In this document: positions 41,527-51,595 of the stretch, one piece after another
Layout of the letters: each line of letters begins with the position of its first letter
How positions within the stretch are numbered: the stretch's first letter is position 1
NCBI RefSeq assembly: GCF_001746295.1
Contig: NZ_MJAH01000003.1
Span: forward strand, 428,533 to 492,532
Length of the DNA: 64,000 nucleotides
DNA from: Streptomyces sp. LUP47B
GTDB taxonomy: Bacteria > Actinomycetota > Actinomycetes > Streptomycetales > Streptomycetaceae
Direction of reading: 5' to 3'
Position numbers and translations under genes: made by a program
Notes under the pieces: model-generated
What the model saw: the letters and a program-made list of their open reading frames with translations, nothing else
Told to the model about the DNA's origin: nothing
Database searches by the model: none

Positions 41527-42531
41527 ATGGAGGATATGAGCCCGGACAGAGATGACGGTGATCATCGGGGCGCGTCGCGTGGCGGCGGGCTGACCACCGG
41601 TGAGGTGGCGAGGCGTCTGGGGGTGGCACCGACCACGGTCCGGTCCTGGGACCGCCGCTACGGTCTGGGCCCGACGGCGCACACGGGCGGCCGGCATCGC
41701 CGCTGGACCGCCGTCGACGTGGCGCGGCTGGAGCGGATGTGCGCGCTGACGGCGACCGGACTGCCGCCCGCCGAGGCCGCCCGTCTGGCCCTGGGCGAGG
41801 AGGGTCTCCAGGCGCCCGCCCCCCAGGTGGTTCACGTCCGGCCCCCACTGCCCGTCCGCGGCCGGAGCCGGGCCGGCACCGGCCTGCGCCTGGGCGACGT
41901 ACGTCAGGAGTGCAAGGGAGTCGCCCGTGCGGCCCTGCGTCTCGACGCCGCCGCGCTCGACGGGTTGCTTGGCGCCGCGATCGAGGAACACGGCCTGGTC
42001 GCGGCGTGGTCGGAGGTGATCATGCCGACTCTGCAGGCGGTCGGCCGCAAGTGGGAGACCTCGGGCGAGAGATACGTCGAGGTCGAGCACTTCCTGTCCT
42101 GGCACGTGTCCGGTGTGCTGCGGCGCCATGCCCCGCCCGCGGTCGCCGACCGGCCCGGCGCCACGACAGTTCTCGCCTGTGTACCGGGCGAGAACCACAC
42201 GCTGCCGTTGGAGGTCCTGGCCGCCGCCCTGGCCGAACGGGGCCTGCCGGTACGCATGTTCGGTGGCGCGCTGCCCGTCGAGTCACTCGTGGCCGCCGTA
42301 CGCAGAACCGGTCCGGCCGCGGTGGGTCTGTGGGCGCAGTCGCGTACCACCGCGAGCCGGCCGCTGGCCCAGCACGTGGCCGCGCTCGAATGGGGGGTGC
42401 GGGGCGCCCGCAGGAAGCCGGTCGTCCTGACGCTCGGGCCCGGCTGGGCCGGGCAGACCGTGCCGGGGTCGCCGCATCCGTCCGGGCTGGCACAGGCACT
42501 CACAGCGGTGGAGTCCATCGCTCTGAGGTGA
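41527..42531 (+). CDS. litR: MerR-family light-responsive regulator LitR with B12-binding domain
   Basis: 334 residues from ATG 41527; ATG 41536 is possible, but GGAGG lies only 2 nt before it, and the gene may be leaderless. The MerR helix-turn-helix is at ~22-68 (TTGEVARRLGVAPTTVRSWDRR). The cobalamin part has Trp176 with Glu187-His188 in the four-helix cap, and PGENHTLPLEVL (220-231) in the Rossmann half, where the usual ExHxxG reads E222-N-H224-T-L-P. It is the likely light/B12 switch of the carotenoid cluster. Confidence 0.85.
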   Translation: MEDMSPDRDDGDHRGASRGGGLTTGEVARRLGVAPTTVRSWDRRYGLGPTAHTGGRHRRWTAVDVARLERMCALTATGLPPAEAARLALGEEGLQAPAPQVVHVRPPLPVRGRSRAGTGLRLGDVRQECKGVARAALRLDAAALDGLLGAAIEEHGLVAAWSEVIMPTLQAVGRKWETSGERYVEVEHFLSWHVSGVLRRHAPPAVADRPGATTVLACVPGENHTLPLEVLAAALAERGLPVRMFGGALPVESLVAAVRRTGPAAVGLWAQSRTTASRPLAQHVAALEWGVRGARRKPVVLTLGPGWAGQTVPGSPHPSGLAQALTAVESIALR

Positions 42532-42691
42532 CCTGGTGCGTCCGCCGGGTACCTGGTCGGGCGGACGTGCGGAGAGCGCCGGCTCCACTCCGGCTGGTCT
42601 GTGTCCGGCGCATCCACCGGCGGCCCGGGCACGGAAGACAGGGCGAGGAGAGGGAGGCCGCCGGCGTGGCCTCTGCGATCAGGAGTGAGAC

Positions 42692-42817
42692 GTGGACACC
42701 AACGGCGCACCGGTGCTGGGAGCCGCCGCCACCGACGGCGGCCAGTCCGACGCGTACGACCCCGCGTTCAGCGCCCGCGCGGTACGCGATGCCACCGCCG
42801 AACGGCGTGTCCGGTGA
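42692..42817 (+). CDS. Small ORF (41 aa) coupled to crtY
   Basis: GTG 42692 follows AGGAG with a 6-nt spacing, and the frame ends in a TGA overlapping the crtY GTG (GTGA), the same coupling seen between true genes here. The peptide (starts VDTNGAPVLGAAATDGGQSD) is Ala/Asp/Arg-rich with no recognisable domain. It may be a leader that couples crtY translation or a real small protein. The 160 bases between litR and this ORF show no other gene. Confidence 0.4.
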   Translation: MDTNGAPVLGAAATDGGQSDAYDPAFSARAVRDATAERRVR

Positions 42818-44016
42818 GCCGACGTACTGAGGCCCCCGCGGAGACCTCCGACGTGATCATCGTCGGCGGCGGCGCGTCCGGACTCAGCCTCGCGCACCAC
42901 CTGGCGGCGGCCTGCTCCTCCACCGTCACCCTGGTGGAAGCGCCGGACGGGCCGCGACGGCCGCCCGAACGGACCTGGTGCTACTGGGAGCGCGGCACCG
43001 GCGACTTCGCCGAGGCGGTCAGCGCCTCCTGGTCCCGGCTCCGCGTTCACGGCACCGACGGCCGGACGATCACCGTGGACCCGTCTCCGCTGCGCTACCG
43101 CATGCTCCGGTCCACGGCGTTCGAACAGCTGGTGCACTCCCGGCTGGCCCGTTCACCCGGCTCGCGCGTCCTGCGCGCCACCGCGGACACCGTGCAGGAC
43201 ACGGCCGACGGCGCCGAGGTCCGCTGCACGACGTCCGACGGCCGGACGCTGACACTCCGCGCCCGCCACGTGTTCGACTCCCGCCCGCTGCGCTCCCTGC
43301 CCCCGGCCCGGACGCTGCTGCTGCAGCACTTCCGAGGCTGGTACGTGCGCACCGATACGGACCGCTTCGACCCCGCGGTCGCCGATCTGATGGATTTCCG
43401 GGTGCCGCAGCCGCGCCACGGGCTCGCCTTCGGCTACACGCTGCCGCTGGCGCCGGACCGGGCGCTCGTCGAGTACACCGAGTTCTCCCGTGCCCCGCTG
43501 ACCACGACGGCGTACGAGGCCGCTCTGGCCCATTACTGTCGCGACGTCCTCGGCCTCGGGGCGTTCACCGTCGAATCGGCGGAGCAGGGCGTCATCCCCA
43601 TGACCGACGCGCGCTTCGCCCGCCGGACCGGGCCCGCCGTCTTCCGGATCGGTACCGCGGGCGGTGCGACCCGCCCGTCGACCGGCTACACCTTCGCCGC
43701 CGTGCAGCGGCAGAGCAGGGCCGTCGCCGCCGCCCTGCGCGACGGCCGCGCGATCGTGCCCGCACCGCACGGGCGCCGGGCACTGGCCATGGACGCGGTG
43801 CTGCTACGAGCGCTGGACACCGGGCGGATCGACGGGCCCGGCTTCTTCACCGGCCTGTTCCGACGCGTTCCGCCGGAACGTCTGCTGCGCTTCCTCGACG
43901 GTGACACCTCGCTCGGCGAGGAGTGGAGCATCGGCCTGCACACCCCCGTGGGGCCCATGCTCCGGACCGCCGTCGAACTCCCCTTCCTGCCCCGGCGGTC
44001 CCAGCCCGACCCATGA
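42814..44016 (+). CDS. crtY: Lycopene beta-cyclase CrtY
   Basis: 400 residues. The dinucleotide-binding GGGASG (18-23) opens the protein; FDSRPLRS (~152), LQHFRGW and EYTEFS (~227) are conserved in CrtY-type flavoprotein cyclases. It converts lycopene to beta-carotene, the substrate for CrtU. It starts the forward arm crtY-crtT-crtU, and the start overlaps the small ORF upstream. Confidence 0.9.
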   Translation: MSRRTEAPAETSDVIIVGGGASGLSLAHHLAAACSSTVTLVEAPDGPRRPPERTWCYWERGTGDFAEAVSASWSRLRVHGTDGRTITVDPSPLRYRMLRSTAFEQLVHSRLARSPGSRVLRATADTVQDTADGAEVRCTTSDGRTLTLRARHVFDSRPLRSLPPARTLLLQHFRGWYVRTDTDRFDPAVADLMDFRVPQPRHGLAFGYTLPLAPDRALVEYTEFSRAPLTTTAYEAALAHYCRDVLGLGAFTVESAEQGVIPMTDARFARRTGPAVFRIGTAGGATRPSTGYTFAAVQRQSRAVAAALRDGRAIVPAPHGRRALAMDAVLLRALDTGRIDGPGFFTGLFRRVPPERLLRFLDGDTSLGEEWSIGLHTPVGPMLRTAVELPFLPRRSQPDP

Positions 44017-44033
44017 ACCGGAGAGAGCCCCCG

Positions 44034-44762
44034 ATGACACTGCTGCGCGACCAGGACCTGGCACACGCCTTCGACCACGCGTCGCACACCTACGACCGCC
44101 TCACGGCCCTCAACCCCGGCTACCGCACCGACCTCCTGCGCTCGGCCCGACGGCTCCGGCTGCCCCGGTCGGGGGCCGGCCTGCACATCCTCGACCTCGG
44201 CTGCGGCACGGGCGCCTCCACCCGGGCCCTGCTGCGGGCCGCACCCCGCGCCCGGATCACGGCCGTCGACGCCTCGGCCGGGATGCTGCGGCGCGCACTG
44301 GCCAAACCCTGGCCGGACCAGGTGCGCTTCCTGCACCTGACCGCCGAGGAGGCGGCGACGGCCGATGCGGAACCGTACGACGCGGTGTTCGCCGCCTACC
44401 TGTTCCGCAACGTCACCGACCCGGACGGCGTCCTCGGCACCGTACGGTCGCTGCTCCGGCCGGGCGGACGGCTCGCCGTCCACGAGTACAGTCTCAGCGG
44501 CTCACCCGCGCACCGCGCCGTGTGGACGGCCGTGTGCCGGGGAGTGATCATCCCGGCGGGCACCCTCAGCGGTGACCGTGCCCTCTACCGTCACCTGTGG
44601 CGAAGCGTCCTCGACTTCGACACGGTCCCCGACTTCACCGCGCGTCTGACCGGCGCCGGATTCACGGGCGTGCGCGCGGCACCCGCCGCCGGATGGCAGA
44701 CCGGCATCGTGCACACCTTCCTGGCCCGCAACGGCTCCGCCGCGGCGGGGGACGCCCGGTGA
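44034..44762 (+). CDS. crtT: SAM-dependent methyltransferase CrtT
   Basis: 242 residues from ATG 44034, preceded by GGAGAG; ATG 44013 would overlap the crtY stop. DLGCGTG (54-60) is the SAM-binding motif and VFAAYLFRNVTDPDGVL follows as motif III, as in UbiE-like methyltransferases. CrtT lies in every Streptomyces crtYTU arm known to me; its reaction in isorenieratene synthesis has not been settled. It overlaps crtU by four bases. Confidence 0.85.
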   Translation: MTLLRDQDLAHAFDHASHTYDRLTALNPGYRTDLLRSARRLRLPRSGAGLHILDLGCGTGASTRALLRAAPRARITAVDASAGMLRRALAKPWPDQVRFLHLTAEEAATADAEPYDAVFAAYLFRNVTDPDGVLGTVRSLLRPGGRLAVHEYSLSGSPAHRAVWTAVCRGVIIPAGTLSGDRALYRHLWRSVLDFDTVPDFTARLTGAGFTGVRAAPAAGWQTGIVHTFLARNGSAAAGDAR

Positions 44763-46312
44763 GCGCCCCGCCGCGAGCGGCCCGGAGGGGCCGGGACCGC
44801 AAGGCCGAGATCGTGATGCCCGCGCCCGGCCGGGACCGTTTCGCCCCTGCGGACGCGCCGGGCGTCGCCGTGGTCGGCGGAGGGATCGCCGGTCTCGCAG
44901 CGGCCACCCTGCTGGCCGAACGGGGCGCCCGCGTGACCCTCTACGAACGTGAGGAGTCGCTCGGCGGCCGGCTCGCGGGGTGGCGCACCCGCCTCGCCGA
45001 CGGTTCCGAGGCGACCATGAGCCGCGGCTTCCACGCCTTCTTCCGCCAGTACTACAACCTGCGCGGCCTGCTGCGGCGTACCGACCCCGGCCTCGGCCGG
45101 CTTCGGCCGCTGCCCGACTACCCGCTGCGGCACAGCGGCGGGCTGACCGACAGCTTCGCCCGCGTCCCGCGGACACCGCCGTTCAGCGCGCTCGGCTTCG
45201 TCGCCCTCAGCCCCACCTTCGGCTGGCGCGACCTCGCCGCGATGAACGCCAAGGCCGCGCTGCCCCTCTTGGACGTCCGTGTGCCCGAGGTCTACGAACG
45301 CTTCGACCACATGAGCGCGACGGCCTTCCTGGAGCGCGTCCGCTTCCCCGAGGCCGCGCACCACCTGGCCTTCGAGGTGTTCTCGCGCAGCTTCTTCGCC
45401 GACCCGCGCGAACTGTCCGCCGCGGAACTGCTGCTGATGTTCCACATCTACTTCCTCGGCTCCTCCGAAGGCCTGCTCTTCGACGTGCCGAACGAGCCCT
45501 TCCCCCAAGCCCTGTGGGAGCCCCTCGGCGACTATCTCCGCAGCCTCGGGACGGAGGTCCGCACCGGCACCCCCGTGCACGGGGCCCACCCGTGCGACGG
45601 CGGGGGAGTGGAGGTGCGGACCGACGGCGCCGCCTACCGGTACGACGCTGCCGTACTCGCACTCGACCCCGGGGCGCTGCGCGCGGTCGTCGCGGCGTCA
45701 CCCGGCCTGGGCACCCCCGCCTGGCGTGACGACGTCGCCGCCCTCGTCACCGCCCCCGCCTTCCTCGTCTCCCGGCTCTGGCTGGACCGGCCGGTCCGCG
45801 CCGACCGCCCCGGATTCCTCGGCACCAGCGGCTACGACGGCCTCGACAACATCAGCGTCCTGAACCGCTACGAGGGCGAGGCCGCCCGCTGGGCCGCCCG
45901 GACCGGTGGCTCGGTGGTCGAACTGCACGCCTACGCCGTCCCCGCCGGCACCGCACCGGAGGCGATGCAGAACCGCCTCGTCGAGAGTCTGCGCCGGGTC
46001 TACCCCGAGACACGGCACGCACGGGTCGTGGACGCCCGGCACGAGTGGCGCTCCGACTGCCCGTTCTTCCCGGTCGGCTCCCACTCCCGGCGGCCCACCG
46101 TGGTGACGCCCCACCCCGGGGTGACGCTGGCCGGTGACGCGATCCGCTGCGACCTGCCGGTGGCCCTGATGGAGCGCGCCGCCACCACGGGCTTCCTGGC
46201 AGCGGGGTCCCTGCTCGCCGCCTGGGGCGTCCGGGGCCAGGTGCTGTGGACGGTGCCCCGGGCGGGCCGTACCCCTGTGCTACGCGCATTGGGCACGCCC
46301 GGGAGACGCTGA
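44759..46312 (+). CDS. crtU: Carotene desaturase/methyltransferase CrtU (isorenieratene synthase)
   Basis: 517 residues from a GTG overlapping the crtT stop. VVGGGIAGLAAATLLAERG (~37-55) binds FAD, and SRGFHAFFRQYYNLRGLLRR (~95-114) is a strong CrtU signature. It converts both beta-ionone rings of beta-carotene to aromatic phi-rings. The last 31 codons, from AWGVRGQVLWTVP to the stop, lie in the first copy of a 148-bp tandem repeat; the next three copies repeat this 3' end without a gene attached. Confidence 0.9.
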   Translation: MSAPPRAARRGRDRKAEIVMPAPGRDRFAPADAPGVAVVGGGIAGLAAATLLAERGARVTLYEREESLGGRLAGWRTRLADGSEATMSRGFHAFFRQYYNLRGLLRRTDPGLGRLRPLPDYPLRHSGGLTDSFARVPRTPPFSALGFVALSPTFGWRDLAAMNAKAALPLLDVRVPEVYERFDHMSATAFLERVRFPEAAHHLAFEVFSRSFFADPRELSAAELLLMFHIYFLGSSEGLLFDVPNEPFPQALWEPLGDYLRSLGTEVRTGTPVHGAHPCDGGGVEVRTDGAAYRYDAAVLALDPGALRAVVAASPGLGTPAWRDDVAALVTAPAFLVSRLWLDRPVRADRPGFLGTSGYDGLDNISVLNRYEGEAARWAARTGGSVVELHAYAVPAGTAPEAMQNRLVESLRRVYPETRHARVVDARHEWRSDCPFFPVGSHSRRPTVVTPHPGVTLAGDAIRCDLPVALMERAATTGFLAAGSLLAAWGVRGQVLWTVPRAGRTPVLRALGTPGRR

Positions 46313-46810
46313 GCCCCCTCCGGCCGCCGGTTGACCGCGCGCGCAGCGCTATCCCGGGAACCGTCCCGCCTGGGGCGTCCGGGGCCAGGTGCTGTGGACG
46401 GTGCCCCGGGCGGGCCGTACCCCTGTGCTACGCGCACTGGGCACGCCCGGGAGACGCTGAGCCCCCTCCGGCCGCCGGTTGACCGCGCGCGCAGCGCTAG
46501 CCCGGGAACCGTCCCGCCTGGGGCGTCCGGGGCCAGGTGCTGTGGACGGTGCCCCGGGCGGGCCGTACCCCCGTGCTGCGCGCACTGGGCACGCCCGGGA
46601 GACGCTGAGCCCCCTCCGGCCGCCGGTTGACCGCGCGCGCAGCGCTAGCCCGGGAACCGTCCCGCCTGGGGCGTCCGGGGCCAGGTGCTGTGGACGGTGC
46701 CCGGGCGGGCCGTACCCCTGTGCTACGCGCACTGGGCACGCCCGGGAGACGCTGAGCCCCCTCCGGCCGCCGGTTGACCGCGCGCGCAGCGCTACCCCGG
46801 GAACCGTCCC
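46220..46810. repeat. Tandem array of a 148-bp unit, four copies, at the crtU/Rieske convergent junction
   Basis: Copies begin at 46220, 46368, 46516 and 46664; the last is one base shorter (one C missing in a CCCC run). They differ at only a handful of bases. Each unit carries the last 31 codons of crtU with its stop, the spacer, and the last few codons (RFPG and stop, reverse strand) of the Rieske gene. The original crtU end is in copy 1 and the Rieske end in copy 4. The 480 bases between the two stops hold no gene; open frames there come from the repeat. Confidence 0.95.
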
Positions 46811-47796
46811 GTGCTGCGCAGCGCCCATCGCCGCTCCGCGTACGCCAGGTCGTCGCGCCACAGTCGGCCGGCCGTCCGCCGCATGAGGGGCCGCAGCACG
46901 GGCGCGGCCGCCCGCGCGAGGGCGAAGCCGCGTCGGTCGGAGGCGGCGACGACCACCTCGACCACCGCGGTCCGCGGCCGCTGTTCCGCCTCGCGGGTCA
47001 GCGGCGTGGCGTGGGTCTCCACCACGGACGAGGACCCCTCACCCTCGGTGATCCGCATGACGACCGTACGCGGTCCGGGCGCCGTGAACTCCGCCCGGAC
47101 CGGCACCACCAGACGTCCGGTCACCCGGAAGGAGACGTCGACGACGAAGGTGTCGTCCTCGGCCGTCGGCGGCCGGGCCACCGTCAGGTCGACGAACGAG
47201 TAGGGGTGGAACCACGAGCCGTGCCACGGGTCGAGCCGGTTGGCGACCACGTCCTGCGGTTCGCACCGCCCGACCGTCGTGAACACGGCGTCCACTCCGA
47301 TGCCCGCCGCCGGCCGTTCCGGCACCATCGGACGCTCCAACGGCTCCTCGCCGCCGACCGCGTCCAGCCGGACCCACACCAGGACCCCGTCGTCATGGAC
47401 CGGATAGGGATCCCAGCCGGCGAACGACCCACCGTCCAGGGTGAGTCCGTGCCAGTGGCACACCAGCGTGCCGCACACCACCCGGCTGTCGCGCAGGGGC
47501 GCACCGAGGTGCGGGCAGGCGCCCGGGCCGGCGTGCACCGCGCCGGTGTCCGACCGCCACAGCACCACCTCGACACCGCCCACCGTCCTGCCGTACGGGC
47601 GGCCACCGGCGCGCACGTCCCGGGAGGCGCCGACGACGAACCAGTTTCCGGACCGGCGGGCCGATGCCCGTTTGAGCGCGTCGGCGATCAGCGCCGGGCG
47701 TGCCTCCCGCCAGGTGGGCGTCTGCGTCGCCCAGTCCGACCGCCGGCGTCGCCGCAACGGCGGTGTCCAGCCTGCCCGTTCCGGTCGGTCACTCAT
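46792..47796 (-). CDS. crtV: Rieske [2Fe-2S] protein of the carotenoid cluster (DUF5914 type)
   Basis: 334 residues. The Rieske ligands are Cys94-x-His96 and Cys113-x2-His116 (CPHLGAP and CHWHG), with 16 residues between. The C-terminal half (~160-330) is a DUF5914-like region. It lies where crtV is found in Streptomyces clusters, downstream of crtB with a 4-base overlap; the role is unproven but could be an oxygenase or electron-transfer step on carotenoid ends. The 3' end lies in the fourth copy of the tandem repeat. Confidence 0.75.
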   Translation of the reverse strand: MSDRPERAGWTPPLRRRRRSDWATQTPTWREARPALIADALKRASARRSGNWFVVGASRDVRAGGRPYGRTVGGVEVVLWRSDTGAVHAGPGACPHLGAPLRDSRVVCGTLVCHWHGLTLDGGSFAGWDPYPVHDDGVLVWVRLDAVGGEEPLERPMVPERPAAGIGVDAVFTTVGRCEPQDVVANRLDPWHGSWFHPYSFVDLTVARPPTAEDDTFVVDVSFRVTGRLVVPVRAEFTAPGPRTVVMRITEGEGSSSVVETHATPLTREAEQRPRTAVVEVVVAASDRRGFALARAAAPVLRPLMRRTAGRLWRDDLAYAERRWALRSTGRFPG

Positions 47797-48788
47797 CGCG
47801 CCGGTCCTTTCGTCGGGATTACCTCGCTACTCGCCCGGGGCACCCCATGGGCGGTGCGGGCACGCCACCGACCGCCCGCGATGCGTACGACACCGGCGGC
47901 GGCCGTGGCCGCGCGGCGACCGCGGGACACCACCGCACGGCGGTGCAGCACCGTGTAGTCCTGGTCCGCGATCGCGTCGAGAATGCCGGCGTACAGGGTG
48001 AACGCGGTGCGGATGCAGGGGCGGGTCCGCGGGTCGAGCAGGGCGATGCCGGGTTCCGCCGCCCGGTAGACCTCTCTCGTCATGGCCTCGGCGGCGATCA
48101 GCGCCGCGCGGATCCGCGGGTCGCCGTGTCCGGTGCGGCGGCTCCACTCCAGCCGTGGCCGGTCCACGCCGTGGGCGGCGAGCAGGTCCGCCGGCAGGTA
48201 GACGCGGCCGCGGTCCAGGTCCTCGCCCACGTCCCGCAGGAAGTTGGTGAGCTGGAACGCCACCCCGAGGTCGGCCGCGTGCGGCGCCGCCTGCGCGCGC
48301 GGCACGACCGTGCCGAGCACGGGCAGCATCTGCAGTCCGATCACCGCGGCCGAGCCATGCATGTAGGCCCGCAGCTCGGCGTAGGTCGGATAGTCCGTGA
48401 CGTGCAGGTCGCTGCGCATCGAGGCCAGGAAGTCCGCGAACAGCGCGGTCTCGATGCCGTACCGGTCGGCGGTGTCGGCCACGGCCCGGACCACCGGCTC
48501 GTCTCCGCCGCGGGTACGCAGCCCGTGCGCGAGATCGCTCTCCAGGCGGCGCAGGCGCCGGTCGCGCTCCTCAGGCGTCCGGCGCCCGTCGAGGTCGTCC
48601 ACGATGTCGTCCGCCCAGCGTGCGAAGCCGTACAGCGCGTGCACCGCGGAGCGGCGCTCCACCGGGAGCAGCCGGGTGGCCAGGAAGTAGGTCCTGCCGT
48701 GGCGGGCGTTGAGCCGCCGGCAGTACGTGTAGGCGGCGCGCAGGGCGGGGTCGGTGATCCCGGCGGCGTCCAGTTCACGACGGGTCAT
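47793..48788 (-). CDS. crtB: Phytoene synthase CrtB
   Basis: 331 residues from ATG 48788; longer in-frame extensions run into crtI and are rejected. Two Asp-rich motifs bind Mg-diphosphate: DDIVDD (60-65) and DVGED (186-190). [21 protein letters not shown] near the N-terminus is typical. It condenses two geranylgeranyl diphosphates into phytoene. Its start lies within the last 14 bases of crtI, and its stop overlaps the Rieske gene start. Confidence 0.93.
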   Translation of the reverse strand: MTRRELDAAGITDPALRAAYTYCRRLNARHGRTYFLATRLLPVERRSAVHALYGFARWADDIVDDLDGRRTPEERDRRLRRLESDLAHGLRTRGGDEPVVRAVADTADRYGIETALFADFLASMRSDLHVTDYPTYAELRAYMHGSAAVIGLQMLPVLGTVVPRAQAAPHAADLGVAFQLTNFLRDVGEDLDRGRVYLPADLLAAHGVDRPRLEWSRRTGHGDPRIRAALIAAEAMTREVYRAAEPGIALLDPRTRPCIRTAFTLYAGILDAIADQDYTVLHRRAVVSRGRRAATAAAGVVRIAGGRWRARTAHGVPRASSEVIPTKGPAR

Positions 48789-50346
48789 GGGCGTCTTCCA
48801 CGGTCGAGGGGGCGGGAACACGTGCGGCGCGTGGCGCCGGGCCGGTGCGGTCGGATCGGCGCGGGACGCCCCCGGTGACACGCGCCGCCGCGAGTTTGCC
48901 GCTGATGAGCACGGTCGGAACGCCGACACCGGGGGTGGTGCCGCAGCCGGCCAGCACGACGTTGTCGACGTCGCGCACCAGGTTGCGCGGGCGGAACGGG
49001 CCGGTCTGGGCGAAGGTGTGGGAGACGGAGAAGGGGCTGCCCGCCGCGTGACCTTGCGCGGTCCAGTCCAGCGGGGTGACCAGCAGCTCCTCCTGGACGC
49101 TGTCCGCGAATCCGTCCAGGCCCCGGCGTTCCAACTCGGCGACCAGGCTGTCCCGGTAGCGCGGCCCCAGGTCACGCCACGCCTCGGCGGCGGGGCCGAT
49201 GTCGGTGTTGGGGCAGGGCGCCAGCACGTAGTGGAGGTGTCCGCCCGGCGGCGCCAGGGCCGGATCGTGGGTCGTCGGCCGGGTGATCAGCAGGGACGGG
49301 TCGCTCATCAGCCGCCCCGAGCGGGTCAGCTCGTCGAACGTGCCCTCCCAGGCCCCGCCGAAGGACAGGGTGTGGTGGGCGAGGCCGGGCCACGTGCGGT
49401 CGGTCCCCGCGTGCAGGACCACGGCGGACGGTGAGTGCCGCAGCCCCACCGGCCGTCGAGGCGCGCGCCCCAGCAGCCGGTGCGCGGTGGACAGCTCGCA
49501 GGAGAGCACCACCGCGTCGCAGGCGATCCGCTCGCCGGAGGCCAGCCGTACGGCACGGACCCGTCCGGCCGAGCGCTCCAGCGAGGTCACCTCGGCCGAC
49601 CAGCGGAACGCGGCACCCGCGTCGGCCGCCGCATCCGCCATCCCGCGGGGCAGCGCGTGCATACCGCCCCGGGGGAACCAGACGCCGGCCACGGTGTCCA
49701 TGTAGGCGATCACCGCGTAGGCCGCCAGGGCCCTGGCCGGGGCGACGCCGGCGTACAGGGCCTGGAAGGAGAAGACCCGGCGCAGGCGGGGGTCGGCCAG
49801 GAAGCGGGCGATGCGCCGGTCCAGCCGCCCGAAGCCGCCCAGCGCCGCGAGGCGGGCCAGGTCCGAGTGGAGCAGTTGGAAGGACGAGTCGAAGTTCGTG
49901 TCGATGAAGCGCCGCATCTGCGCCCGGTACAGCCGCTCCAGCCAGTCCCGCAGTCCGCGGTATCCGGCCGCTTCGGCCGGTCCGGCGAACCGTCTGACCT
50001 CGGCCTCCATCGCCTCGCCGTCGGTGTGCACGTCGAGGGAGGTCCCGTCCGCGAAGCACGCCCGGTAGGCGGGGTGCAGGGCCGTCAGCTCGACGTGGCG
50101 GTAGAGGCTGTCGCCGACGGCCGCGAAGGCCTCGTCGGCCAGGTGCGGCATGGTCAGGACCGTGGGTCCGGTGTCCACCTCGTAGTCGCCGAGGCGTACG
50201 CGGCCGGCCCGGCCGCCCGGACCGGCGTCCCGTTCGACGACCGTCACCCGGCGGCCCGCACCCAGCAGGTGCAGGGCACAGGCGAGCCCGGACAGCCCCG
50301 CGCCCACCACGACGACATGGTCCGTCGGCCCCGGTACGGTCCTCAC
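48775..50346 (-). CDS. crtI: Phytoene desaturase CrtI
   Basis: 523 residues starting at a GTG that overlaps the crtE stop. [20 protein letters not shown] (12-31) and [13 protein letters not shown] bind FAD; the C-terminal [24 protein letters not shown] is the bacterial-type desaturase signature. It introduces four double bonds to convert phytoene to lycopene, which CrtY then cyclises. Last ~30 residues are Arg/Pro-rich. Confidence 0.93.
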   Translation of the reverse strand: MRTVPGPTDHVVVVGAGLSGLACALHLLGAGRRVTVVERDAGPGGRAGRVRLGDYEVDTGPTVLTMPHLADEAFAAVGDSLYRHVELTALHPAYRACFADGTSLDVHTDGEAMEAEVRRFAGPAEAAGYRGLRDWLERLYRAQMRRFIDTNFDSSFQLLHSDLARLAALGGFGRLDRRIARFLADPRLRRVFSFQALYAGVAPARALAAYAVIAYMDTVAGVWFPRGGMHALPRGMADAAADAGAAFRWSAEVTSLERSAGRVRAVRLASGERIACDAVVLSCELSTAHRLLGRAPRRPVGLRHSPSAVVLHAGTDRTWPGLAHHTLSFGGAWEGTFDELTRSGRLMSDPSLLITRPTTHDPALAPPGGHLHYVLAPCPNTDIGPAAEAWRDLGPRYRDSLVAELERRGLDGFADSVQEELLVTPLDWTAQGHAAGSPFSVSHTFAQTGPFRPRNLVRDVDNVVLAGCGTTPGVGVPTVLISGKLAAARVTGGVPRRSDRTGPAPRAARVPAPSTVEDAHDPS

Positions 50347-51485
50347 GCGGCCTCCCCGGCGCGCACCAGCGCGACGCCCGCCGCCTGTTCGACGAGCGTG
50401 GCGAACTCCCGCCGTACGAAGGGTTCCGCGCCGGTCCGGTCGAAGTGCCGCAGACTCGTCGCTCCCAGCTGCGTGATCTTCGACTCCACGACGGCCCGCG
50501 CCCCGGTCCGCTCCAGCGCCGCCCGCATCCGCGCCACGGCCTCGTCCGACGGGAGGGGGGTGCCCGGGGCGAGCGCGTCGGCGGATTCCTCGTCATCGGA
50601 GGAGTCGGCGAGCCTGACACCGACGGCGAGCAGGTAGGTGAGCTTGCGCGTGCGCAGATCGTCGTCGGCCGGTTTGCCCGTCACGGAGGGGTCTCCGAAG
50701 GCACCGAGGAGGTCGTCGCGGAGCTGGAAGGCAAGACCGGCACACCGTCCGGCGGAGCGCAACGCGTCCAGGGCGGACGCGTCGGCTCCGGTCAGTGCCG
50801 CGCCGAGAGCCAGGGGCCGCTCGACCGTGTACAGGGCGCTCTTGAGCGTGGCGATGCTCACCGCCTCGTCGAGCCCGGACGTTCCGGTGGCCTGGGCGTG
50901 GATGTCCCGGTACTGCCCGGCGACCATCTCACCGCGCATGGCCTGCCACTCGCGGAAGAGCCCGGGGCCGTGTGGTGAGCCGAGGGCCGTCTCGGTCAGC
51001 AGGTCGTCCGCCCAGGCCAGGGCCAGGTCGCCGGCGAGGACCGCGGCGGACAGCGCGAACTCTTCGGGCCGGCCCGTCATCCGCGCGGTCCGGTGCATAC
51101 GGGCGAGATCCACGTGCACCGCCGGGACGCCACGGCGCAGGGGTGATCCGTCCATCACGTCGTCGTGGATGAGGGCGCACGCCTGGAGGAGTTCGAGGGC
51201 CGCGCCCGTCCGCAGGACCGCTGTGACGTCGCCCGATCCGCCGACGGCCCGCCATCCGCACCACGCGAACGCCGTGCGCAGCCGCTTCCCGCCGCGCCGG
51301 ACGAACGTGGAGACACGGTCGGCGACATCGCGGGCGAACACCGGATCGGTCTCCCGAGCCCGGCACATACGTTCGTCAAGAACACGCCCGAGCTCCGCCT
51401 CGACGGCACGGACGGCTTCATGGGCCGTCAACGGCCGGTCGGCCGACCCCGCCGCTTCGGCCGCCGTGGGCCGCAGTCCCCGCAT
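50343..51485 (-). CDS. crtE: Geranylgeranyl diphosphate synthase CrtE
   Basis: 380 residues from ATG 51485, chosen because AAGGGG lies 6 nt upstream; ATG 51524 is the main alternative. IHDDVMDGSPLRRG (~106-119) holds the first DDxxD, and FQLRDDLLGAFGDP the second Asp-rich motif, as in actinobacterial GGPP synthases. It supplies the C20 precursor. First gene of the reverse arm crtE-crtI-crtB-Rieske, expected to be LitS-dependent. Confidence 0.9.
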   Translation of the reverse strand: MRGLRPTAAEAAGSADRPLTAHEAVRAVEAELGRVLDERMCRARETDPVFARDVADRVSTFVRRGGKRLRTAFAWCGWRAVGGSGDVTAVLRTGAALELLQACALIHDDVMDGSPLRRGVPAVHVDLARMHRTARMTGRPEEFALSAAVLAGDLALAWADDLLTETALGSPHGPGLFREWQAMRGEMVAGQYRDIHAQATGTSGLDEAVSIATLKSALYTVERPLALGAALTGADASALDALRSAGRCAGLAFQLRDDLLGAFGDPSVTGKPADDDLRTRKLTYLLAVGVRLADSSDDEESADALAPGTPLPSDEAVARMRAALERTGARAVVESKITQLGATSLRHFDRTGAEPFVRREFATLVEQAAGVALVRAGEAA

Positions 51486-51595
51486 GCGCAACCCCTTCTC
51501 ACTCTCGGTCACCCGCACACCCATGCTTCCGCCGAGTGCCCCTGTACGGATGCGCCGATTCACCGCTGCGTGTGCGGAACGGGCCGGACAGCACT

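Noticed and set aside
46331..46886. Several forward and reverse open frames with repeated peptides after crtU
   Set aside because: They are produced by the 148-bp tandem repeat; the unit is not a multiple of three, so frames shift at every copy, and none has a ribosome binding site.
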